Positions 57,732-64,000 of a stretch of DNA of 64,000 bases are shown here, piece after piece. Positions within the stretch are counted from its first letter, which is position 1. Every line of letters begins with the position of its first letter. Below the pieces are notes generated by a model. That model saw only the letters and a list, made by a program, of their open reading frames with translations, searched no databases and was not told where the DNA came from. The DNA is from Candidatus Symbiothrix dinenymphae (GTDB lineage Bacteria; Bacteroidota; Bacteroidia; Bacteroidales; Azobacteroidaceae), in NCBI GenBank assembly GCA_001417715.1, contig BBRT01000002.1, forward strand, positions 1 through 64,000, read 5' to 3'. The translations under genes and the position numbers were made by a program.

Positions 57732-58225
57732 TCGTCTTCCGGCTCAATTTCTACTACGGTCGGTTTTTTCCCTTTTCCGCCCGATTGCGTCTTTTTTTCG
57801 TCTGCCGAGAACGGGAAAACGTCCATAATCATCGTTTCCGTGACTGAGGCGATGACGTAATCTGCCATGCCGCCTTTCAGACCTTCTTCGAGAATGGCTA
57901 CTGCCTCTTTCAGGTCGTTAGCCTGCGCCAGCATATTGCAGGAGGTCTTCTTTTCGGCACCACTCTTTTCGTCCAGCGTGATGAAACTGACCCGGATTTT
58001 GTAGTAGCGGTCGCCCTTGTCGTTGAAAAACAGCTCGGTAAGTTTGGCACGCTTGATATCCGTCACCACAAATTCGCCGCTCACGAGGTGCGACACCTCC
58101 TCAATAATTCGCGCCTCCGCCTCCGTAAAAGACAGCGCATCCACCAAATAGGGCTCCGTGACAGGCTTCACCATCCCATTCTCCATCATCTTGTCATACT
58201 TGACTTTACATTCAAACCAGTTCAT
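57728..58225 (-). CDS. DUF4494 protein
   Basis: The 165-residue Bacteroidetes protein starts MNWFECKVKYDKMMENG and holds RAKLTELFFNDKGDRYYKIRVSFIT and DYVIASVTETMIMDVFPFSADE, which fit DUF4494. Function unknown. It is the upstream partner of the YggS-type gene, with which it overlaps by 4 nt. A disordered acidic tail (KKPTVVEIEPEDE) closes it. Confidence 0.85.
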   Translation of the reverse strand: MNWFECKVKYDKMMENGMVKPVTEPYLVDALSFTEAEARIIEEVSHLVSGEFVVTDIKRAKLTELFFNDKGDRYYKIRVSFITLDEKSGAEKKTSCNMLAQANDLKEAVAILEEGLKGGMADYVIASVTETMIMDVFPFSADEKKTQSGGKGKKPTVVEIEPEDE

Positions 58226-58247
58226 AATTTTTTAATTTTATTTTACT

Positions 58248-59003
58248 TCAAATAGTTATCATTCTTCCATTTATTTTTTTACTCTCATCCAGGTCTCCTT
58301 GCAAACTTGCTTCTCCAAGATGTTCTGCTTTTGCATTAAACACTTCATAATGAGTTTTATGCAAATTATCCAAATACCAATAATTGTTGGTTGAAATTTC
58401 TTGATAAACTTTTTGCCCTTGTTCTGCTCTATTTGTTTGTCTAAAACGTTCAATATTATCTAACAAAGTAAACTGCCCATTTTCAAATTTCCATTCAAAA
58501 TAGTTGCTATACGACAGTGTCCTGCGTTGATATGCAACTTCAATATAATGCCCTTTTTCAAACAAATTATCAATTTCAACAACGGTTGTGTTTTTTGCAA
58601 CAGACAACTTTGTTCTTGCAAAGTCAGTATGAACAAACGAAATGACGATTTTATCCCGTTCAACAGTTTCGGCTAATGATTGTCCGTAAAGGTTAGTGCC
58701 ATTATACAGGTATGTATCTGTTGCCAAATGCTTTTGACTGCGTTCCCAAAATGGTTCACCAATTAGATTTGCAAGCAAGGACTTGAATCTTGTCGTTTCA
58801 TCTGTCTGTGTTGTCAAAATATCGTGCAATGTCTTTGCCGGTGTAACACAAACTTGCCAGAAATTTTGTTTTTTCAAAAGCGTATCTTGCGAATTATCCA
58901 ATTCTTTAAGCAATGAACTCAAAGGTAATAATGCTTTTGATATAAATTGCGTCTCAGTTGCAAATTGCCCCGTTAATGATAATTCGTTAATGAGTATTTC
59001 CAT
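58248..59003 (-). CDS. Unknown protein with a colicin-E3-like C-terminal motif
   Basis: The 251-residue protein is not a family I know over its N-terminal 190 residues (helical start, then a mixed alpha/beta part with YNGTNLYGQSLAETVERDKI). The last 45 residues (YWYLDNLHKTHYEVF, then EHLGEAS) resemble the catalytic end of colicin E3-type rRNA-cutting toxins, which carry D-x-x-H followed by Glu and a GxHLG turn. Here D, H and E align, with one extra residue between H and E. It follows the AAA ATPase by 2 nt and is AT-rich like the other two module genes. A toxin effector role is an inference from motif and place. Confidence 0.6.
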   Translation of the reverse strand: MEILINELSLTGQFATETQFISKALLPLSSLLKELDNSQDTLLKKQNFWQVCVTPAKTLHDILTTQTDETTRFKSLLANLIGEPFWERSQKHLATDTYLYNGTNLYGQSLAETVERDKIVISFVHTDFARTKLSVAKNTTVVEIDNLFEKGHYIEVAYQRRTLSYSNYFEWKFENGQFTLLDNIERFRQTNRAEQGQKVYQEISTNNYWYLDNLHKTHYEVFNAKAEHLGEASLQGDLDESKKINGRMITI

Positions 59004-59005
59004 AA

Positions 59006-60118
59006 TTATAATCCTAAAAGTTCATCTAAATCATCATCAAATTGGTCAAAAAGCCCCTTCTTTTGGTTCAAAATACGACCGATGTCCGAAATTTTGATTT
59101 CCGTGCTAATAGTAGCACTATTATCCCCCATTTCAAAATAGTGGATTTTTACATTATCTTTTTCAATTTTTCCGGAGGCAATATTTTTTCGTATTCCATT
59201 GAATATGTGATCGCTATGCGTTTCTATAACTATTTGAACACCTGCTTGTGCTGCTAAACAGATTAGTTCTGCCAATTTTGCCTGCCCCTTGGGGTGTAAA
59301 TGTGCTTCGGGATTTTCAATAAATAAGATGGATTCGTTCGGCTTTGCGGATAATATTGCAACAATAACAGGCATCGCATACGATAAACCAAACCCCACAT
59401 TTTTTGCACTAAACTCATCTGTTTTGCCGTCTTTTGTGTTAAATTGATATTTCAATTCATATCCCAATATTCCAATATCCTTAACAATTATATTTACTCC
59501 CGAGCATATTTCTCTTTCCCATGCAGTCACTTGAGAAAAAAGGTCTGCAAATTTAATGTGTTTTTTTAAATGTAATTCAGGTATAACATCTTCATCTTTA
59601 TGCCTTTGCAAAAAATGAACAAAATGTTCAGCTTGCCCTTCTATTACTGATATTTGATTGTAAACATCTACCACAACATCATCCTTCACATAGGTGCCTT
59701 GAGGTCCCAAGCGGGCAGCACTTATAAATTGACAATTTTTGTCAAATAAAGGTTCTTTATCTAATTGATTGTGGTCAAAAGAGTGGTTTGCCTTAGGTAT
59801 CAGCGTTTTTGTTGGGTCTTTTATCTCAAAATCAAAAACCATATTTTGATTTGTAGTATCTATTGCAAATTTAATTTTGTCTATTTTAGTGGAATGATAT
59901 AAAGCATCTTTGGCTGTACCCACAGTGACAGGATTGGATTTTAAGTCCAAATAATCAAATTGAGATTTATTAAAAAACGACTCTCTCAATAACAATAAGG
60001 CTTGAATAACCGAAGATTTTCCACTGCTGTTTGCGCCACACAACACGGTCAAATTAGAAAAATCTAATTTGGTTTCCTTGTGCGATTTGAAATTATTTAG
60101 TTCAACTTTTCGTATCAT
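59006..60118 (-). CDS. AAA/ABC-type ATPase with DUF3696-like end
   Basis: This 370-residue ATPase has Walker A GANSSGKSSVIQAL near residue 29, an ABC-like signature region (FGLSYAMPVIVAIL), Walker B SILFIENPEAHLHPKGQ and a switch His in QIVIETHSDHIFNG. The C-terminal DIGRILNQKKGLFDQFDDDLDELLGL fits DUF3696. Such ATPases (OLD/RecF-like) are common in phage-defence gene sets. It overlaps the DUF262 gene by 4 nt and is followed at 2 nt by the colicin-E3-like gene, so three proteins are made together. Confidence 0.88.
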   Translation of the reverse strand: MIRKVELNNFKSHKETKLDFSNLTVLCGANSSGKSSVIQALLLLRESFFNKSQFDYLDLKSNPVTVGTAKDALYHSTKIDKIKFAIDTTNQNMVFDFEIKDPTKTLIPKANHSFDHNQLDKEPLFDKNCQFISAARLGPQGTYVKDDVVVDVYNQISVIEGQAEHFVHFLQRHKDEDVIPELHLKKHIKFADLFSQVTAWEREICSGVNIIVKDIGILGYELKYQFNTKDGKTDEFSAKNVGFGLSYAMPVIVAILSAKPNESILFIENPEAHLHPKGQAKLAELICLAAQAGVQIVIETHSDHIFNGIRKNIASGKIEKDNVKIHYFEMGDNSATISTEIKISDIGRILNQKKGLFDQFDDDLDELLGL

Positions 60119-61263
60119 ACTATGTATTTATTTAATAAATCAGAAAAAAAATCATGTCTCTTTTTTACTTTATCTTTACTTGCTGTACTTGTTGTGATAG
60201 CAGCCCAAAAAGAATCATCCTGTTGTAGTTGTTTGAAGTCATCTCTAAAGTTTTTCTTTTGCTGCATCAGTTTGTCTTGTTGAATTTGAGTAAGTTTTGC
60301 AAAATGAACACTAATGATTTCAAATAGCGATTTATTGATAAACTTAAATTTAACTCGTTCTGTTTTTCTAAAAGCATCTTTTCCAAATATATTAAAAGAC
60401 AAATCCATCGCTTTTTGAAAATTCCGGAGTATCATTTTTTGCTGTTCTATTTCTGTTGGAATAGATTTTGTCCCTTTGGTTAAAAAAGTATCCATGTCGG
60501 GTTCATATTCTTCATAACCAAGAATATTAAAACTCAAAAATCGTGTAGCAAAATCTAAATCATCTTGTCGTTTAGAAGAAACAGAATTATTGGTAGCTTT
60601 CAAAAAACTTTTACCGGCATCTGTTTTATCTGAAACAAATTTTTCTATAAAATCAATTCTATAGCCTTGAAAAAGAGCCGTCCGTATTTCTTGTGCCGTT
60701 AGCTCTTCTCCACTTTGATTGATGCGACTGAAAATATTATATTTTACCTCATCGGGAGTTCCTTTTCCAATTAAGTTTATCGTTACCTGATTTGTTTCAA
60801 TTCTTCTTTGCACATCACGGGGTAGGTCAGACCATCTTTTTTCATTAAATTCTGTTTTAAATTCCAATTTTTGAAGAACTAACGGCTGTTTATTTCCACT
60901 AATAGTTTTGGCATTTTTATTTTTCTTAGCGTCACAAATTATGAAATGTTCCAATGTGCTAATCCGTTGCAAACCATCAATAACCCGCCATTTTTTATCT
61001 TCAGATTCGTCAAAATAAAAAAGAGGGATTGGCAAACTTAACATGAGTGACTCAATAAACCGACTTTTTTTCTTTTCACTCCACAAATTTGGCAATCGCT
61101 GATAAGAAGGAATCAATATTTCACCATAGCGCAACATATCAACAATTTGCCCTATTGTTCGCGGCACAATATTGATAGTAATTTCATTGGGGTCAAAAGG
61201 AATTTCGTTTTTTACATTTTCATTCCCTTCTTCCGGCTCTATATTATCTTCGATTTCTGTCAT
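60115..61263 (-). CDS. DUF262 (ParB/Srx-like) nuclease-type protein
   Basis: The protein has 382 residues from ATG 61263 (MTEIEDNIEPEEGNENV). A promoter -7 box (61283-61290) lies just upstream, so the 16-codon extension above it is not coding. The DUF262 core is IPSYQRLPNLWSEKKKSRFIESL, FDESEDKKWRVIDGLQRISTLEHF (DGxQR site) and FSRINQSGEELTAQEIRTALF. There is no DUF1524 HNH partner in the chain, unlike GmrSD. It is first in the three-gene module; ParB-like NTPase or nuclease activity is known for the fold, but the role here is unknown. Confidence 0.85.
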   Translation of the reverse strand: MTEIEDNIEPEEGNENVKNEIPFDPNEITINIVPRTIGQIVDMLRYGEILIPSYQRLPNLWSEKKKSRFIESLMLSLPIPLFYFDESEDKKWRVIDGLQRISTLEHFIICDAKKNKNAKTISGNKQPLVLQKLEFKTEFNEKRWSDLPRDVQRRIETNQVTINLIGKGTPDEVKYNIFSRINQSGEELTAQEIRTALFQGYRIDFIEKFVSDKTDAGKSFLKATNNSVSSKRQDDLDFATRFLSFNILGYEEYEPDMDTFLTKGTKSIPTEIEQQKMILRNFQKAMDLSFNIFGKDAFRKTERVKFKFINKSLFEIISVHFAKLTQIQQDKLMQQKKNFRDDFKQLQQDDSFWAAITTSTASKDKVKKRHDFFSDLLNKYIV

Positions 61264-61282
61264 TTTATTACTATTTTTCACA

Positions 61283-61290
61283 CAAAAGTA
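61283..61290 (-). promoter_or_regulatory. -7 box of the DUF262 module
   Basis: TACTTTTG on the minus strand, 20 nt before ATG 61263. It gives the module its own promoter, separate from engB. Confidence 0.6.
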
Positions 61291-61312
61291 CACATTTTCT
61301 TTCACCTGCACA

Positions 61313-61915
61313 TCATTCCAATAACGAATTATTTATTTTCTCAATATAATTCAAAACCACATCCCGCCCGCTATTTCGCTCCGATGAGGTGAAAAAAATC
61401 GGCGGTAGTTCTTCCCAATCTTCCAGCAGTCGCGTCTTGTAGGCGGCGGTGTTTTCTTTTAGTTGATTGGTTGAAATCTTGTCTGTTTTCGTGAAGATGA
61501 TTGCCAGCGGGATGCCATTTTCGCCTTGTGTGCGGAGAAATTCCAAGTCAATTTGTTGCGGCTCGTGGCGACAATCCAGCAGTACAAACAAGTTCGTTAA
61601 CGCCTCCCGTTTTTCCAAATAGGTGTCGATGATTGAGCGGATTTCGTCGCGCTGCTTCTTCCCGCGTTGCGCATAGCCATAGCCGGGCAAATCCACGAGA
61701 TACCATTCGTGGTTGATTAGGAAGTGGTTGATTAGCAGCGTTTTTCCCGGCTTGGAGGAGGTCATTGCCAGTCCTTTCTTGCCCGTCAGCATATTGATGA
61801 GGGAGGATTTGCCCACATTGGAACGCCCGATAAACGCATATTCGGGGTGCATATCGTGGGGGCATCGTGCTACATCCACATTGCTCACTACAAATTCCGC
61901 TGTCCTTATATTCAT
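61313..61915 (-). CDS. engB: Ribosome biogenesis GTPase YihA/YsxC (EngB)
   Basis: The protein has 200 residues from ATG 61915 ([20 protein letters not shown]); a preceding Met codon is equally possible. The GTPase motifs are [25 protein letters not shown] (switch I), DLPGYGYA and FTKTDK, with the TSS base contact. EngB helps assemble the 50S subunit. It follows the MmcQ/YjbR gene by 16 nt in the same direction, with one promoter at 62349-62356 for both. The AT-rich DUF262 module starts directly after its stop. Confidence 0.93.
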   Translation of the reverse strand: MNIRTAEFVVSNVDVARCPHDMHPEYAFIGRSNVGKSSLINMLTGKKGLAMTSSKPGKTLLINHFLINHEWYLVDLPGYGYAQRGKKQRDEIRSIIDTYLEKREALTNLFVLLDCRHEPQQIDLEFLRTQGENGIPLAIIFTKTDKISTNQLKENTAAYKTRLLEDWEELPPIFFTSSERNSGRDVVLNYIEKINNSLLE

Positions 61916-61931
61916 CATCCGCAATCCTCCT

Positions 61932-62315
61932 TCATCTATAACAATTTTTATCTGCAATACTCCAACTGTAATATTCCTCGCTCACCCACTTAGGCAGTCT
62001 TTTCATCACTTCATCAATGGAATGCGCAATCCAGCGGCGCACTTCGGCATCGGGCATATCGCGATTGAGATACAAAGTGTTCCAATATTTCTTATTGCAA
62101 TGGTAAGCACCTTCGACACACAAATACCTTTCGCGCAGTTCGATAGCCAACTCAGGGTTGCACTTGACCGAAATCTGCACCTCCGGCTCATCCAAAGGCA
62201 CCATACCAAATATCTTACCCGCAACTTTGAACACCAAAGTAGCCTCATCAAACGGAAATTCCTCCGAAGCCCCCTTCAACGAAATACAATACTCACGCAA
62301 CTCTTCAACATTCAT
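61932..62315 (-). CDS. MmcQ/YjbR-family protein
   Basis: The 127-residue protein begins [24 protein letters not shown], then [18 protein letters not shown] and [31 protein letters not shown] and [12 protein letters not shown], the pattern of the MmcQ/YjbR family (a double-winged-helix-like fold of unclear role). A 7-bp AATTACC array (62318-62338) lies directly before the ATG. Confidence 0.9.
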   Translation of the reverse strand: MNVEELREYCISLKGASEEFPFDEATLVFKVAGKIFGMVPLDEPEVQISVKCNPELAIELRERYLCVEGAYHCNKKYWNTLYLNRDMPDAEVRRWIAHSIDEVMKRLPKWVSEEYYSWSIADKNCYR

Positions 62316-62317
62316 CG

Positions 62318-62338
62318 TTCAATTACCAATTACCAATT
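62318..62338. repeat. AATTACC 7-bp array upstream of the MmcQ/YjbR gene
   Basis: Three AATTACC-type 7-mers fill the space between ATG 62315 and the promoter box at 62349. Confidence 0.7.
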
Positions 62339-62348
62339 AATTTTTCGG

Positions 62349-62356
62349 CAAAGATA
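62349..62356 (-). promoter_or_regulatory. -7 box of the MmcQ/YjbR-engB operon
   Basis: TATCTTTG on the minus strand, 34 nt before ATG 62315. Confidence 0.55.
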
Positions 62357-62464
62357 GCGGTTATTTTTGAATCTTGCAACAATAGGCCTACGCCTAATGT
62401 GTCGATTACCATCAAATACATGTCATTTACCCATATCAAACATTATAGAGCAAAATTTTTTTTG

Positions 62465-62472
62465 TACCTTTG
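62465..62472 (+). promoter_or_regulatory. -7 box of the outer-membrane protein gene
   Basis: TACCTTTG, 24 nt before ATG 62496. Confidence 0.55.
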
Positions 62473-62495
62473 CCGCCGTTTTAATACAAATTCTG

Positions 62496-64000
62496 ATGAA
62501 GAAATTTAGTGGTGTTTTTGGGCTTTTGCTCTGTTCTGCGGCTGTTTTGGGGCAGACAGCTAATCTTTCCGGTACAATTTTGGATAAGGCCGATGATGCG
62601 CCGATTGTTGCGGGCAGTGTGTCGTTGCTCAATGCGAAAAATGGCGCGCAGGTTGCCGCTGTGGTCAGTAATGCGACCGGTGCTTTCACGCTAAGGAACG
62701 TTGCCAAAGGCAGTTATACCTTGCGAATTACCTATTTGGGCTATGATACGCTTTCGCAGGCAGTTAATCTGACTGCCGACCGCAATCTTGGCAAGTTGTA
62801 TCTCAACGAAGATGACAAAATGCTGAGCGAAGTGGTGGTGCAGGGCAAACGTCCCGACATGATTGTGAAAGGCGACACCATCGAATTTGATGCTGCCGGT
62901 TACAAAGTGGCAGAGAACGCGGTGGTCGAAGATTTGCTGAAAAAACTACCCGGCGTGGAAATTGATAAAGACGGCAAAATCACCGTCAACGGCAAGGAAG
63001 TGAAGAAATTCAGGGTTGACAACAAAGATTTTTTCAGCGACGACCCGAAAGTGGCATCCAAAAACCTGCCGGCGGAGATGGTTGAAAAGTTGCAAGTGGT
63101 CGACCAGCGGTCAGAAATGGCACGTCTGACAGGCTTCGACGATGGCGAAGAAGAAACCATCATCAACCTGACCATTCGCCCCGGAATGAAAAAAGGCACG
63201 ATGGGCAATGTGCTACTCGGCGGCGGACATGACAGGGCAGAGCCGGACGATTTTCGCTACCAGGGCGGCGCATTCGTCAATCACATGCAAAACAGCGATC
63301 GCGCCACCCTGATTTTGGGTGCCAACAACAACAACAATATGGGTGCCGCCGACTTGGGTGCCAACCAATTTGGCGGGATGCGCATGCGGCGAGGCGGTGG
63401 CGGCATCGTAGAGTCGCAAAATGCCAGCTTCAACATCAACAAAGAATTTTCAAAAAAACTCAATATAAACGCCGATGTGCGCTTCAATAACTCCGACAAC
63501 AATTCGCACAGCAGCGTGGAACAAAGCACGATTGCACAAACTCAGTCGCAACTCGACAAGACAACCACAACCAACCTCTACCAGTCGAAAAACGTGTCTG
63601 CCAACATGAATATCGAATGGAAACCCGACACACTGAACGAGTTGAAATTTCGCCCCAATTTTCGTTACAACACGAGCAACAGCCATGAAGTGGAACTGTC
63701 GAATCGGTTCTATTTGGGCACCGTTTTGGATAGTATATTTAGCTCCGATAATAATTCGTGGAACGTCGGCTCCGGCTTCAGTTTTGGCGGACAATTAGAC
63801 TATGCCCACCGGTTTGCCAACAAACGCGGACGTGTGTTAAGTTTCAGCCTATCAGGTAATTACAATAGCAATAATTCCCAAGAAAAAAGCCTCTGGAACA
63901 GGCAAGATTACTACGACAACATACGTACCACTATGGAAGAACGCGACCAGCGTGATGAAAACGACAACCTGTCCGACAATTACCGGATAAGTGCTTCGTA
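62496..64000 (+). CDS. Outer-membrane beta-barrel (TonB-receptor-like) protein, cut by window edge
   Basis: Five hundred and one codons are visible with no stop; the gene runs off the end. A signal peptide (MKKFSGVFGLLLCSAAVLGQ) precedes a carboxypeptidase-like domain (TANLSGTILDKADDAPIVAG to RITYLGYDTLSQAVNL, about 20-100), then a plug-like region (SEVVVQGKRPDMIVKGDTIEFDA, VAENAVVEDLLKKLPGVEIDKDGKITVNGKEVKKFRVD) and the first barrel strands. The pattern is that of the Bacteroidetes outer-membrane beta-barrel family that lacks a SusD partner. A low-complexity stretch (GANNNNNMGAADLGAN, MRMRRGGGG) near residues 270-305 may be a loop. The substrate is unknown. Confidence 0.88.
   Translation, partial: MKKFSGVFGLLLCSAAVLGQTANLSGTILDKADDAPIVAGSVSLLNAKNGAQVAAVVSNATGAFTLRNVAKGSYTLRITYLGYDTLSQAVNLTADRNLGKLYLNEDDKMLSEVVVQGKRPDMIVKGDTIEFDAAGYKVAENAVVEDLLKKLPGVEIDKDGKITVNGKEVKKFRVDNKDFFSDDPKVASKNLPAEMVEKLQVVDQRSEMARLTGFDDGEEETIINLTIRPGMKKGTMGNVLLGGGHDRAEPDDFRYQGGAFVNHMQNSDRATLILGANNNNNMGAADLGANQFGGMRMRRGGGGIVESQNASFNINKEFSKKLNINADVRFNNSDNNSHSSVEQSTIAQTQSQLDKTTTTNLYQSKNVSANMNIEWKPDTLNELKFRPNFRYNTSNSHEVELSNRFYLGTVLDSIFSSDNNSWNVGSGFSFGGQLDYAHRFANKRGRVLSFSLSGNYNSNNSQEKSLWNRQDYYDNIRTTMEERDQRDENDNLSDNYRISAS

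Noticed and set aside
63310-63410. AAC-rich stretch (NNNNN) as a DGR template repeat
   Set aside because: It lies inside the outer-membrane protein coding sequence and does not match the framework of the variable region at 13206-13328.

Overview
The window looks like chromosomal DNA from a member of the Bacteroidota, most likely Bacteroidales. The evidence is a SusC/SusD polysaccharide-utilisation locus, type IX secretion (T9SS) C-terminal sorting domains, families largely confined to the phylum (DUF4494, DUF4998, DUF4153, DUF5618), and promoters of the Bacteroidetes type (TAnnTTTG at -7, often TTTG about 20 nt upstream) before most transcription units. No rRNA, CRISPR array, transposase or integrase was seen.

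Layout. (1) 1-9000, minus strand: a five-gene glycan-uptake operon (SusC, SusD, two surface lipoproteins, a GH5-like glycosidase). Its SusC start is shifted out of frame by a G12 tract. (2) 9.1-10.5 kb: a repeat-rich stretch with two large nested palindromic elements and a gene apparently broken by one of them. (3) 10.5-13.3 kb: galactose mutarotase, and a BACON plus formylglycine-enzyme-like lipoprotein whose last 30 codons look like a diversity-generating-retroelement variable region. (4) 13.4-20.3 kb: a complete TetR-TolC-HlyD-ABC-ABC-ABC2-ABC2 efflux operon of the YbhGFSR type. (5) 20.4-27.1 kb: MBL hydrolase, HhH outer-membrane protein, FabG, a VapC-type toxin-antitoxin pair, a DUF4153 membrane protein and two small unknown genes. 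(6) 27.1-52.8 kb: one apparent 25-kb minus-strand transcription unit of three giant InlB-repeat/jelly-roll T9SS surface proteins, with four tandem DUF5618 genes between two of them. The largest protein (about 3830 aa) is split by a C11 tract. (7) 52.8-58.2 kb: housekeeping genes (rsmE, tRNA Thr-Tyr-Gly-Thr, tuf, a Crp/Fnr regulator, argB, a YggS-type protein, DUF4494). (8) 58.2-61.3 kb: an AT-rich three-gene module (DUF262, AAA/DUF3696 ATPase, and a protein ending in a colicin-E3-like motif), a candidate defence system. (9) 61.3-64 kb: engB, an MmcQ/YjbR gene and the start of an outer-membrane beta-barrel protein cut by the window edge.

Three themes recur. First, long G/C homopolymers lie inside surface-protein genes, two of them out of frame by one base, which suggests phase variation or a sequencing/assembly error. 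Second, there are many nested palindromic elements and 7-bp tandem arrays, some inside coding sequence. Third, there are surface-diversification devices (putative DGR target, modular adhesins) and a putative defence module. All functions are inferred from sequence reading alone; no database search was run.
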